This document shows positions 14,557 to 25,846 of a stretch of 64,000 bases of DNA, in pieces (position 1 is the stretch's first letter; every line of letters starts with the position of its first letter). The translations under genes and the position numbers were made by a program. Source of the stretch: Paramecium tetraurelia (Eukaryota; Ciliophora; Oligohymenophorea; Peniculida; Parameciidae); NCBI RefSeq assembly GCF_000165425.1, contig NW_001799100.1:310001-374000 (forward strand). The letters are read 5' to 3'. The notes under the pieces were generated by a model that worked only from the letters and a program-made list of their open reading frames with translations, ran no database searches and was not told where the DNA came from.

Positions 14557-15178
14557 TCAAGCTCTATAATGCTCAGCAGAATGATTATTTCCTCTGGTCT
14601 TAGTGGGGGCGTACTTCAAAGGGGATTTAGAGGAGGTATGCTACTGTATTCTTGCCATAGCATATAGTTTATCTGTGGAGACTGATTAATTAAACATTAA
14701 TTCTTTGATTTTGCTCAGTAATAGATGTCGATTGAAATCTTCAGTCTAAATTATTGAATATTAATACATATAGTTTAACTTTCTATTTATTTACCAAAGA
14801 TTGTTAACTAGTGAGATTCGAGAGCTAGATCTTTGGACTTGTAGCGTTGTCTAACTATGAAAATTTCTGTAATAAATTATTAGCTAAATTTAACTGCTAT
14901 TTCATACAATTTTTTTATTATGATGAAATAATTCTGGGAGATGATGCTGCTGTGAGATTCCTTGCTGCTTATCTTTGAGTAGAACTCTGTCTTTCATACT
15001 TATCTATCTCATGCATTTGATTTATTAGTGAATATATTTTCCCATAATCTAATGGCTGCGTTTACAACAAACTCAAAAATTATTCCCAACATTCCATTAT
15101 ATATCCTTGCTAATTCATCGGATAATAAGACAAATTTGATCTTATGAATGAATCAAACATAGAAAAAAGTGCGTCCAT
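14557..15178 (-). CDS. hypothetical Gln/Ser-rich protein
   Basis: A 199-residue protein from exons 14768-15178 and 14557-14745, joined by a canonical 22 nt intron (14746-14767). It starts MDALFSMFDSFIRSNLS and is rich in Gln, Asn, Ser and Leu, with a helical middle and a basic tail (KSPLKYAPTKTRG). No signal peptide, membrane segment or known domain is visible. It lies 38 bases upstream of the CDPK start on the same strand. I do not recognise the family. Confidence 0.7.
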
Positions 15179-15624
15179 TTAAATTATTTAACGATTAAAA
15201 CTTATCTAAATAACTAAAAAGAAAACATAATATTAATTTCAAAAACATTGGTTAATTTGGCACTTTATCACTCTGAGCTTAGTTAATTAAGAAACAATTC
15301 ATTTTATAATGTTTCAAATAATTATAAAGCCAAAACAAATGGGATCAACCATTGGGATTGGATCCTCATTATAACCATAATTATTCACCTTTAAAAGTAT
15401 AAACGGAATGAAAGTTGATTGGACTTTTAAACTCTAAAATCAAAAAGGAGGTAGAATTTAAAAACAGAAGTATTATATATATTGATTAATTTACTATTTT
15501 TATTATATTATTTTAATACTATCATTTTCAGAACTTATCTAATGTAGACAAATCTTAAGGCAACTATTATAATTTATCAGGATATTATTTGAGGATTTGT
15601 TATAAGACCTAGATTTTAGAGAAT
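15179..15624. other. intergenic
   Basis: AT-rich spacer between two leftward genes. It holds the promoter of the hypothetical protein and the 3' flank of the helicase. Nothing else is recognisable. Confidence 0.5.
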
Positions 15625-17013
15625 TCAATATACATCATCATCAGATTATTTTTTTCCATCATTGGATTCTTCCTCAGATTTAACGAATGAAATAGCAACA
15701 CCATTAGTCTCTTATCTTCCTGCTCTTCCTACCTAATCTGCTAATTTTAATTATTACTCTATGCAAATAGGTCTCCAAAGAATCAGGCATATCAAAATTG
15801 ATGACATAATTGACTTTATCAATATCAATACCTCTTCCCATCAAATTAGTAGCCACTAACAATCGGAAATGCCCATTTCTAAATTATTCATAGGTTTTTT
15901 ATCTCATTTTTTGATGATCAGGACCTAGTCTATTACCTCCATATAGTTGCCTAACAGACTCTTCTCCCTTCTTCTTGAGTTCTGTAACCAAAGCATCAGC
16001 TTTCTCTGAACTCTTAACAAAGATTATGCATTAGTTTAATTTGCAGGTGTTTAAAATTTATCTCAAATAGTGAAATTTAAGAGCTTCTGGCACCTTCATG
16101 TAATATTGCTTCAATTTGTCCAAAAAGAGTTATTCTGGTTTAATAGTAATCTCATAAATCTAACAAATATCAATTTTTAATGAATACATGTTTATTGTCT
16201 GCAATAAATCTTTTCAATGATGTTCTACTAGATTCTGTGAATGTTGCACTAAATGCCATAAATTATTTCTCCTATGGTGACTTAAAAAAGATGTCCTAAA
16301 TGTCCTTTCTAAAAATAATTATTTCCAAAAATCAACACCTCATGTTCAAATCTTCAATCATTGTATCGGCTTCGTCCAAGATAAAGTACTTCAATCTATC
16401 TACTTTCAATGCTTTTCTCTCACAAATCAGATCCTTAAGACGTCCTGGAGTACTACATGCTAGAATAGATATGATACCCAACTACTATTTATGGCTTTAC
16501 TGTCTCAATAGTTTAGATATTCACTGATACAGGCTCACCTCCACCATAGAAACACTCCACTTTGACATTTTTCATAAACTTTCCCAATCTCAAAAATTCA
16601 TCTCGAGCCTTAAATAATTCATATTAAAATATTACTTATTGGGCTAACTCTCTTGTGTGTGTAATTACAAGGCATTCAACTTTATTGCTATCTATATTTA
16701 TGGTGTTCAACACTGTGAGCACGAATACAGCAGTCTTTCCAGTTCCAGCCTTTGCTTAACAGATCAATTATTCTCCGAGTAATGCATTTGTTAATGACTC
16801 AGCTTGGACTTTAATTATTACAACATATGATACCTCTTGTAGGATGCTCAAACCCAGCCTCTTTAACTGCTCTTAAGATCTCTTCTTTAAGTCCAAAGTT
16901 TTTAAATTAAGAGACATTGTAATTGTCAATTCTAGGATTCTCAATATTTGCTCTTACTATATGTCTTTGCCAGTTGGCTATTGTTCTTCTTTAAAATCAG
17001 GAATATCTTCCAT
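15625..17013 (-). CDS. Sub2: DEAD-box RNA helicase, UAP56/Sub2 (DDX39B) family
   Basis: A 409-residue ATP-dependent RNA helicase of the splicing and mRNA-export (TREX) type. Seven exons; introns 16932-16957, 16809-16833, 16453-16477, 16309-16338, 16160-16187 and 15733-15757. Subfamily marks are [23 protein letters not shown] (Q-motif side, positions about 28-50), the P-loop [72 protein letters not shown] and YLHRVGRAGR. The core box is DEAD rather than the DECD common in UAP56. The protein stops soon after [12 protein letters not shown], lacking the usual final helices (about 30 residues); TGA follows an acidic QSDDDVY tail. Nuclear function is expected. Confidence 0.95.
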
Positions 17014-17360
17014 TAATGCGCTGCTCTCTTGATTAAAGATTTATATAAATAATATCCTAATTAAAAGCTTTTATTTAAATATAAATAATTCCCTCTATTT
17101 ACCATAGCAATATCTTTAATGAATAAAATTAATATCATAATATCCTATAGTTAGAATTTTAGCATCTTATGACAGAAATCCTATTCTAAACTTAAATCAT
17201 GATATATCATAATCATTTTAACTCTCATTATTAAAGATATACATGCATGCATCAACTATCCAAACTTAAGTGAATTAGATGGTTTAAGTGATCAAATTAT
17301 AAAAATAACATTTCTTTGCTTAAAGTAATAAAATTTTTAATTTTAAAATTGAACTTCATA
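17014..17360. other. intergenic, divergent promoters
   Basis: Spacer between the helicase (leftward) and EME1 (rightward). Apart from AT-richness nothing stands out. Confidence 0.5.
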
Positions 17361-18296
17361 ATGATTTCAGAACTAATAGAAAAGAACCAATTTAATGATT
17401 TTTACATTCTATTTGATGATAATGTTAAAGATGCAAATAAAACTGTGAAATCTTTTTATGAATAATTTGAATCAGAATACTGCCAAAAAGGATCTGAAAA
17501 TTTCAATAACCCAAACAAATTTAAAATCTATATCAATGAAACTATGAATAAAGGAAGATCAAAGTAAAATGTATCCTCAATTATTGAAAAATATTCTAAA
17601 AATAAAAACCTTGAATCATCCAAGGTTTTTATGTAAAGTTGTTAGAGATCACCTTTTTTGTGTTTAATTGTCATGACCAAAGAATAATTTAAAAGTTTAG
17701 ACAACATTCTGGAATTGGTAGTTACTCATAAAGAAAACGATTCCAAAACAATCATAATTTTAGAAGAAATTAAAGAATTGATTTATGCACAAAATTAATT
17801 TGTACAATATCAACAAGAATTTGATTAATTTGTATTGGATCTCCAATTAAACAATAAAGTGGATGTAATTAATACAAAATCTCAGAAATAAACAATTGAA
17901 GAGATTGCTTAATGTTTATTATGTAGTGTTTAATGGAAGAAAAAATAAAATAAAATACCATGTTTATTTAGAGATAGAGGAGATTTTAGCTTATTTAAAG
18001 CCGAAAATGCTGGAATTACAAATACATATGAGTTGTATTGGATGGCTATGCTGACTTAGATTCCAGGTATAAGCGAAGCAAAAGCCAGAGCCATAGTTTT
18101 GAAATATCCATCAGTCAAATCATTAATTAATGCTTATAAGAACACTGATATTGAGAAGAGACCTCATTTGCTTAGTGAAATTGAAGTTGTTCAAGGAATT
18201 GTTCAATAAACTTCAAAGAAATTAGGAAATACTATTTCAGAATAATTATACATTCTCTTTTCAACCACAAATGCCGATTATAAAGTATTAGATTGA
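17361..18296 (+). CDS. EME1: EME1-like subunit of the MUS81 structure-specific endonuclease
   Basis: A 311-residue protein in one exon. Its C-terminal third matches the EME1/MUS81 helix-hairpin-helix: LTQIPGISEAKARAIVLKYP, then LINAYKN, HLLSEIEVVQGI and the family signature TSKKLGNTISEQLYILF. In the centre, VLDLQLNNKVDVINT resembles the EME1 DLQL strand. The ERK-x-x-D nuclease motif of MUS81 is not seen, so it should be the non-catalytic partner that helps MUS81 bind and cut branched DNA during repair and meiotic recombination. The N-terminal nuclease-like part is short and diverged. A 21 nt GT...AG stretch near 17625-17650 keeps frame and could be an intron. Confidence 0.85.
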
Positions 18297-18356
18297 AATA
18301 ATTAAATGATTATTATTATTGATTTATTATTGTACTATATGAAACTTAATAAATGC

Positions 18357-18745
18357 TCAATCAAAGAGACCTCCCATATCAACATCTTCTTCGGGTTCTT
18401 CAGCTTTCTTTGGTGCTTCAGCCTTTGGTGCTTCAGTCTTTGGTGCTTGAGTTGCTTAGGCAACTGGGGCTGAGCTTTATGCTAAAGACTTAGAAATTAT
18501 AATTACAAGCTCCTCCTCCAACTGACAAACTTGTTAGTTATTTTGAACCTTCCTTAATAACTTCAGCCAAGGTCTTTTCTTTTAATGCATCGACAACTAT
18601 TTTGACATCTGCAGCAACTGGCTCGACTCCAGCTTCTTTGAGCAATTAAGTAACTTAATCCACAGCTATTGGATAGAGATGCAATAATACTGGGTTTGTT
18701 GGTTCCTCCTAAAACAAGCAAGGCATATGCAGCAACGTACTTCAT
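18357..18745 (-). CDS. RPLP2: 60S acidic ribosomal protein P2
   Basis: A 112-residue ribosomal stalk protein in three exons (introns 18666-18690 and 18482-18506, both 25 nt). The N-terminus MKYVAAYALLVLGGTNKPT is the P2 dimerisation start, followed by VDQVTQLLKEAGVE. An Ala/Pro/Lys-rich hinge with repeated EAPK units leads to the acidic tail EEPEEDVDMGGLFD, the conserved end that recruits elongation factors to the ribosome. Normal length for the family. It is convergent with EME1: the two stops are about 60 bases apart. Confidence 0.97.
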
Positions 18746-19128
18746 TTTATTATTATTTAAAAATTATTTTTAAATATGATGCTACAAGATTATTGTTTAT
18801 TTATAATTTCTCATTAGAATGCAATATTTTATCAATTATTTTATAAAATTACCTCATATCTATGTTTCTAATCAATATACTCATTAAGAATACTTTAAAC
18901 AAAGTTCAAGTATAAGTCAAAAAGACCTTAGAGAAATCTATAAATTTTATTCTTATTTTTACTATGTTGAAAAACGGAAGGGATTATGAAAAGGAGGCTT
19001 AAATGCATCTCTATACAATATAACAATTAAATAATATATGTCTATATAATGAAATTAAATCACATTTTTATACAAAATTTGTTAGTAAATATAGATGTTA
19101 GGATAATTAAATGTCAAATAAATTATCA
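18746..19128. other. intergenic
   Basis: AT-rich spacer upstream of the P2 gene and downstream of the next leftward gene. No motif recognised. Confidence 0.5.
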
Positions 19129-20346
19129 TCAGAAATCATAAAGATACCCATTTTGTAAAAAATATTTGACATCAAATTAGAATAATTTAAGAAGTCTTTT
19201 TATGTTTTAATTGAGGGGCACAAATCCTATATCTTCCTCCTCAGTTTTATGTTTTTATTTTTCTCGATTGATTAAATGTACAGTTAGATCTCGATTACAA
19301 CTCCATTGATTTATAAGCACTCGATGTTATGTGATATGTCTATTATCAAATACTGGTAATCCTTTCTACCATTTTAATATATTATCTTTTTAGATAATTA
19401 TATCTAAATCCATATCATCCAGGCTGAATGAGTCTTAATCATTCACTTAAGCCTTCAACTTTTATGTATTTAGATAGGAAGATACTCCAGCAATTCTAAT
19501 ATTGGATTCAGCGGCTTCAAATTCTCCTGACACAAACTTCGAATGGAAGAACTAAGCTCTATTTACATCTCCTCTATAATAATAATTGATAGCAATCATA
19601 TCATAACATAGTAATTCATAGTTTCTATCCTTAACAACCCAAGATAATTTTAATAATTTCTTAAGATAAATGGCTTCTTTATCTAAATCTCCTAAATCTA
19701 AAGCACATCTTGCTAATTGCCTATAAGCCAAGAGTTTATATTTTTAGAGTCTCTTACCTTGTAAGTTGCAGGTTCTCAAAAACCTTTTCCATATGTTATA
19801 GCCTTCCTTCCTTCTACAATACACAAATTATATTTAAGTTTAAAAATAGATTGCCATAAAATAAAACCCTACTATTCCACATTGTTTACAGGCATTCACA
19901 AGTTTTTCTAAATCAGGCATTAAGGTTTGTAATTGTTGAATTAAAACAGATTTTACCAAAGTAGATAGGATTGATTAGATTTCTTCAAAATTGTTTTTAT
20001 TAATAAACGTTACGGAAGGTGTAAAATCACTTAATTATGCAAGAGATCCAATGAGAGTGAATTTTCTGGCTTGTTCCATTCTTTTTTATTGTTGTTATTT
20101 TAGAAAGGGTAATAAAATACTATCCTTTCTGTTTTTTCTCTCCTTTTCCATTTTTTCAGTAACCAACCGAGTTTACGAAGCCTCTCTAAGAAAGACAAAA
20201 TCTTAAAACATTTCATTATTTTATAAACTTCTCCATTCAGATTTTATTTTGAGTAACTCTTTTTTTTCATCTCCAAATCCAGTCTATGTTAGCATCTATT
20301 TCATTTTTGTAAATGATGCTGTAGTAGATAATGAGCTGGAATTCAT
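19129..20346 (-). CDS. helical-repeat hypothetical protein
   Basis: A 405-residue single-exon frame (406 codons, TGA at 19129-19131). The middle is alpha-helical with paired-helix units reminiscent of tetratricopeptide repeats (YRQLARCALDLGDLDKEAIYL and the following MIAINYYYRGDVNRAQ). The N-terminal third is charged, with ERLRKLGWLLKKW-like basic helices only in other frames; in frame it reads as Gln/Lys-rich coil. The C-terminal part is acidic (DDMDLDI) then basic. No catalytic motif is seen. It could be a scaffold; I cannot name it. It is divergent from SPO11, 87 bases away. Confidence 0.75.
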
Positions 20347-20433
20347 AATATGAATTTAATATTAATATTAGGTTTAGTAAACGAATTGCAATTATTATTA
20401 TTATTATTAATACACCCTTAAATTGTAAATAAA

Positions 20434-21426
20434 ATGAACTTACCATTATTGCATGAAGAAATGGAAAAAATTGAAAGGAGCATCAAAGAACCATCTGAAA
20501 TTGTTGATGTATTTCGAAATCATCTTGATAAAATATTGGATATAATTATAAACAAGAACAGCACATAAGAACTAAAGTTTTAAAGTTTGAAAGAATTGTG
20601 CCATTATCTAATCGTAATGAGAGTGTCATTGGATGGTATTTTAAATGATTCTTATCATACAAAAAGAGAGATCTTCTATATGAATCAAAATGTATTTTAA
20701 AAATAAGAGAACTTAAATTTAGTTATAAAATAATTTTCGCATAATATTTAGATTTAAAGAAAATAATTACACATTATCTCAGCTTCAAAAGGGTTAGTTT
20801 GCGGATCTTTAATACTCAGAAAATAAGACATTGAACTAGACTTGCTATAATTAACCTCATAAGGGAAAGGATTGAATATCACTGAGTTCATGGATGAATG
20901 GTTACCTGAAATTTATGGTAAATGGATACTTGTGGTTGAGAAAGAGACTGTGTATTTTCACTTGATAAATGAAATGCATTAAGAATTCTTGTAAAACACT
21001 GTCTTGATTACAGGAAAAGGTTATCCTTGTTATGCTACCAAATCTTTTGTTAAATATTTGTCAATAATGAACCCATATATACCAGTATATTATTTTGGAG
21101 ATATGGATCCTCATGGATATGATATTTTATAACAATATGCTTTTGGTAATGCTTACACAAGTCATGAACTCAACAACATACCTTGGATTTAATGGTTAAA
21201 TTCCTATTTTCCTTTAGATTAGTTATAGATTAAGAAAAAAAATAAGTTAAATCAGAGAGAACTTCAACTTTTAGAACAAATCAAAAGCAACGCTAACTTA
21301 CCTGAAGAATGGAAATAAATAATGGATAATAAAGAAAAGTATGAAATTGAAGACATGCAATTTCAAAACCTATCCGAATTCGTATTACAAATTATGTAAC
21401 GTTAAGATTGTGATCTATAATATTGA
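20434..21426 (+). CDS. SPO11: SPO11 meiotic double-strand-break transesterase
   Basis: A 330-residue, single-exon relative of topoisomerase VI subunit A. SPO11 cuts DNA through a tyrosine and stays covalently bound, starting meiotic recombination. The catalytic motif is KREIFYMNQ, with Tyr near residue 89. The 5Y-CAP region continues to ASKGLVCGSL. The Toprim part has VVEKETVYFHLI, LITGKGYPCYATKSF and the metal-binding FGDMDPHGYDI (D-x-D). Length is a little below the usual 350-400. It is intact as read. With EME1 2.1 kb upstream, two recombination genes sit close together, although they are not an operon. Confidence 0.95.
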
Positions 21427-21964
21427 TTATATAAATATTTTATTATTGATATTTACATTTTTAATTACAGTTAGAATGGAATTTTTAAGGAAGTATCCTT
21501 ATCTAAAATTGTTAATTTTTGGCAATATGTGAGTTATATATATGTTAAAAGTGAAATTTTTAGCTAGAATATAATTTTATTTTCCAAATATATAAATGAG
21601 ATATGAAAAGTAAAATTATTTTTAATTCCTAAGAAATTTAATTAGTAGGAGAGAAAATGAATTTTCTGTTTGCATTTTAAAAATATTTGATACCTGATGG
21701 AATGTAATTATAAAACTGAATTATATTTTTTGGTTGAACTTAAATAATTTATTTGAATAAATACAAAATAATAAATTTATTATATATTACATCACAAAAG
21801 CAATTTTTTATTAGCTTAAAAAATACTAGTATTAAAATATCAAATCGTTAATATAGTCTAACCGAATAAACGAGTTAATTAAATTAATTCAAATACTTAG
21901 AAATAAAAGGCAGTATTAAAACAAATCAATTTAATATTTAAAATATCTTGACTTAAAATAATTT
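21427..21964. other. intergenic
   Basis: Very AT-rich stretch between SPO11 and the Myb-like gene, both rightward. No gene or repeat seen. Confidence 0.5.
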
Positions 21965-22657
21965 ATGTCTAATACTAATTGGTAACATGAAGTGAGTTTT
22001 GACGAAAACAAAGAAATTTTGACATTCTAAACCATTTGGAGTGAGCAGGAATCACAAGAACAAGGTAGTTTGAATAACTATTTCTTAGCTTTCTCTAATT
22101 ATAGCACATAAAATGATTAATAGAATCTTGTTAATTTTGATTGCCAAGATGATGTTAGCGCCATAAGTGAGCATTTTAAGGTTTCAATAAAGAAAGGACC
22201 ATGGAAAGATCAAATAAAAAAAAATATCCATAGTACTAAAATGAAGAAGACTTAATACAAAAAAAAGGTGAAAAGAATAAAAGAGTTTTAACCTGAGGAG
22301 GATATCAGACTTCTAAACTTAGTACATCAGCATGGAACTTAATTTTCAAGAATTGTGAAGTAATTCCCAAAAAGGACAGTTAGTATGCTAAAAAATAGAT
22401 ATTACAAGAACTTAAGATATAGATGGGAAGAATTAATGGGAATGTAATATATATATCGATAATGTAGAGAATACACATAAAATGAATAAGAATCTAAAAC
22501 TGAGAACTAGATTGATAGAATGAGCGAGGACAGCTAATTTATTGATCATTAAGACTTAATCAATATGATACCTAATTCATATAGTTGTCCGGTAATTAGT
22601 GGCATGCTTTCCTCATTCATTACAAAAATGGACTAATTTCTCAAATTTCAATTTTGA
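21965..22657 (+). CDS. Myb/SANT-domain protein
   Basis: A 230-residue, single-exon protein. A basic stretch (KMKKTQYKKKVKRIKEF, about residues 93-109) precedes one Myb-type helix-turn-helix: QPEEDIRLLNLVHQHG, then FSRIVKQFPKRTVSMLKNRY and YKNLRYRW. The acidic EED start, the spacing and the NRY-Y recognition helix fit a single-repeat DNA-binding domain. The C-terminal 80 residues are Gln/Ser-rich without known features. It is probably a nuclear DNA-binding protein. A broken paralogue with the same domain is at 39693-40249. Confidence 0.82.
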
Positions 22658-24262
22658 TCATTCCAACTACCTTGATCGAGTTTTTTTATATTATATTTTA
22701 TACAAACAATCATCAAAATGTTCATCACTTCCATCTGATGGAAGAAAAGCAGCAAACTTTATTTTTGTATATAAACAATAAAAAAAACTGAAATTCCGAT
22801 AATTTGTTTATTATATTAGAAGGTACCGCTTTTAACATTTAATAGTTTATTTTAAATCGTAAATATGAATTATTGCAGCTTTATACATGAAATTTAATTA
22901 AAAATGCTCATATTGGAACCTAAGTTTGCGTTATGGTTTCTAAAATATAAAGTTGATAAAACTGAAAATTTAAAATACAATTTGTTTTCATAAATTTTTT
23001 TTTCTTCTTCAAAAGTGAATTTTATAAACAAAGTCTGTCAAAAGAGATAAGTTACCTGATAATTCACTGTTAATTTTAGTAAAAAACCATATATACAATA
23101 TATAGAATTAAATGAAAATGTGTATGAAATTAAGAAACTATTTCAGGATATAGCATTACTCCTTTTATAAAATATTGGCTTGGCAATATTTAGAACATAA
23201 ATATAAAATTATATCAATTGTTTATTATTTAATAAAAAAAAATATATATAAAAATACCTTGTATAATATTAAATAAATTATAAATTATATAGGCTTATAT
23301 ATAACACCTTTTACAGAATTTATTTCTGAATATATTTTAATGGTTAACAACCTAAATGGCTTTTTATTATATAACATAATATTGAAAATGGGAGAGATTG
23401 ATTAATCTTCATTTTGCATTTATATTAATTAAAATTCTAATTTAATGAGTTCTATATTTATCTTCGATTTGCTAATTTAAGCCACCTATGAATGCATTTT
23501 ATAAGTTTCAATCTATTTTAAGCACTAAAAAAATGAATCCTTTATAATGCATAAAACTCACGAATGCGAAGATCATAAATATAATTATATACATAGAAGT
23601 TTAAAATATTAATGAAACAGAATTTAAATCGAAGTTCTCTTCATTAAAGAAGAATTAGCTTAATATTGATCAAAAATTGGAGATCAAAATATTTGAGATA
23701 ATACTTTTTAAAGAGAGGCTTTGATTATGCAAATGGAATTCAGGTACTAAGATAGATTGGAAAATGGCTTTTGTAAATGGAAAGATTAATAACTAAATTT
23801 TCAGATAATTTTATAGTTTTTACGAATATAAAGAAGACCTAATTTTTAGAAAATAATATTAATGAAATTCAAAGTAATCCATAATTATTATTTATGGAAC
23901 ACCACAGCTTCTTTTATTCTAAAATAAGAAATGGGTAGAATAAATTAATTCTCTACATAATGCATATTTTTCAGTTAGTTTTCAGTTTGCATTTAATAAA
24001 CTAATACCTAATTTTAGATTTATTTTTATAAGATCAATTATTTCTTTAGGTATAAAAATTTATTTATTTTGTCCAATTTATAACCTATACTTTTATTTTA
24101 AATAATAACCCATTTTAAAACATTCACATTTAGAAATACACTAAAGAATATATATATATATATAATTTATATTCTCTTATGATGTAAATTTAAAGTAAAA
24201 AAATAAAAATAATATTTACTAATATTTTGAAATATACATTAGATAAATAGTTAATATAGAAA
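22658..24262. other. gene-poor, AT-rich stretch
   Basis: 1.6 kb with no convincing gene on either strand. Around 23640-23830 short frames contain IGKW and NG-type words reminiscent of a large Paramecium repeat family, but they are broken by frame changes and may be a relic or chance. An (AT)n run lies near 24150. Confidence 0.45.
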
Positions 24263-25408
24263 TCAATATTCTTTAAGTTGAGTTCTAATGTTAGAAGTTC
24301 TCGGAGAAGCAAAAGCTGACATTAAAGATGTTTACCCATTTATTTATGGCAAATATTCATAACCTAGAAATTATTCTTAGACTTAATAAATATTATACAT
24401 TAAATTTGTTCACAATGAAGGATTGATTAATCTTCTAAAGATTCTAACCTATTTGACTTTAAATAGTTTTCTAATTTTCCATCTGGAATGAATGGAGAAG
24501 CAACTAGTTTTTGTTCATATTGTGCCCAATTGATATCTCTAAACCATGGGTGATTTTTCACTTCTTCAGGTCCATTGCATCCTAATCTAATAGTTGGTTT
24601 TCGATGCATAAGTAAATTTGTAAAGTTTATTGCATTTTCACTCCAACCTTATGGAATGTCTGTCAAAATCACTTATTTTGCTATAATTTAATCCCTGATC
24701 TCTTATCTGTTTTTACCATTGTACGGTCTTTTACCTAACTTAATCAATCAATAAATTAAATTACAATGCATTCGTGCATGATGACTCCGAGGGCAAAATA
24801 ATCTACGGCAACACCATGATTTTATCTACACATTACTTCAGGAGCCATATATCCTGGAGTACCACTGGTTTCATGACTATTTTAAGGTTTCCAAATTCTC
24901 GCAATTCCAAAATCAGTGATTCTTAAAAATCCATCACTATCAAAAACGAGATTTTCAGGTTTAATGTCTCTATGTATTATACCATTAGAATGGATATAAT
25001 CTAATCCAATAATTATGCAAGCAGCAATATGCTTAGTTATTTGCTCCGAAAACTTTCTATATTTACAAATATGAAATCTTAAATCTCCTCCAGCCAGGAA
25101 ATCCATTGCTAAATATAATTGATAGCGATCTTAAAATGCACTTACTATATTAATGATAAAACTATGAATAATTAAATGTAAAATAATACTCGTGCTTTAA
25201 AGTTGACAATATTTATAATTCATTCATGACAGAACTAACACTCTTTTTTTGTATGACTCTTAAGTTTAGAAATGATTTAATACCTCACTTTTGACATAAC
25301 TTTTAAAGCTACTATTAAATTTTTGGTCTTTTAAAGTCTCGCCTTGTAAACTTTGCCAAACCCTCCTTGACCAATAACAGATATCAATTCAAAATTTTAG
25401 AGAGACAT
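24263..25408 (-). CDS. AGC-family serine/threonine protein kinase
   Basis: A 343-residue kinase in five exons; introns 25259-25283, 25162-25189, 24739-24764 and 24364-24398. The Gly loop is [13 protein letters not shown], followed by VALKVMSK, the hinge [35 protein letters not shown] and [11 protein letters not shown]. After the lobe come [15 protein letters not shown] and an AGC tail ending in a GYEYLP hydrophobic-type motif. That pattern is typical of PKA/PKG-like kinases. No cyclic-nucleotide domain is present, so it would be a free catalytic subunit. The last intron is uncertain: a 35 nt version (used here) gives CYEYLP, while a 17 nt version (24382-24398) keeps FLGYEYLP, closer to the family. 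Confidence 0.92.
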
Positions 25409-25846
25409 CTCTATAAAAATTATTACAATATCTATACATGTATCATCACAAGATCCTCGAAATTTGAACTCACAGCCTCCCATAATTTTTATATGAGATT
25501 ATTTTATTAATAAAATTCAACACTCTTAACATTGCAGAATCATTTCAAAAAAAATCAAGTATGCTTAATGATTTTTTGTTGGATGCAATTAGAATTTTGA
25601 ATAAAAGAAATCTTTCACATATGCTAATAAGGATTTTTAAATATTCAACAATCCATAAAATATCATAATATAAATCATTTCTCCTTTAGTATTAATAATA
25701 AAGTTACACCAATATTCACAATAGCTTATAAATTCTATACAAGAATACCAAACTAGATGAAGATTTATTTTTGGAATTCGAAGAACAAAAATATTTTCTT
25801 AATAAAATCAAAATCAAAGCCTGAGATTAAAAATAAAAGAATTATA
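25409..25846. other. intergenic
   Basis: Spacer between two leftward genes, containing the kinase promoter. Nothing else recognised. Confidence 0.5.

Noticed and set aside
23630..23890. Possible relic of a Paramecium GK/W repeat protein (IGKW, ANG words).
   Set aside because: Only a few short words match, in different frames; not enough to call even a pseudogene.
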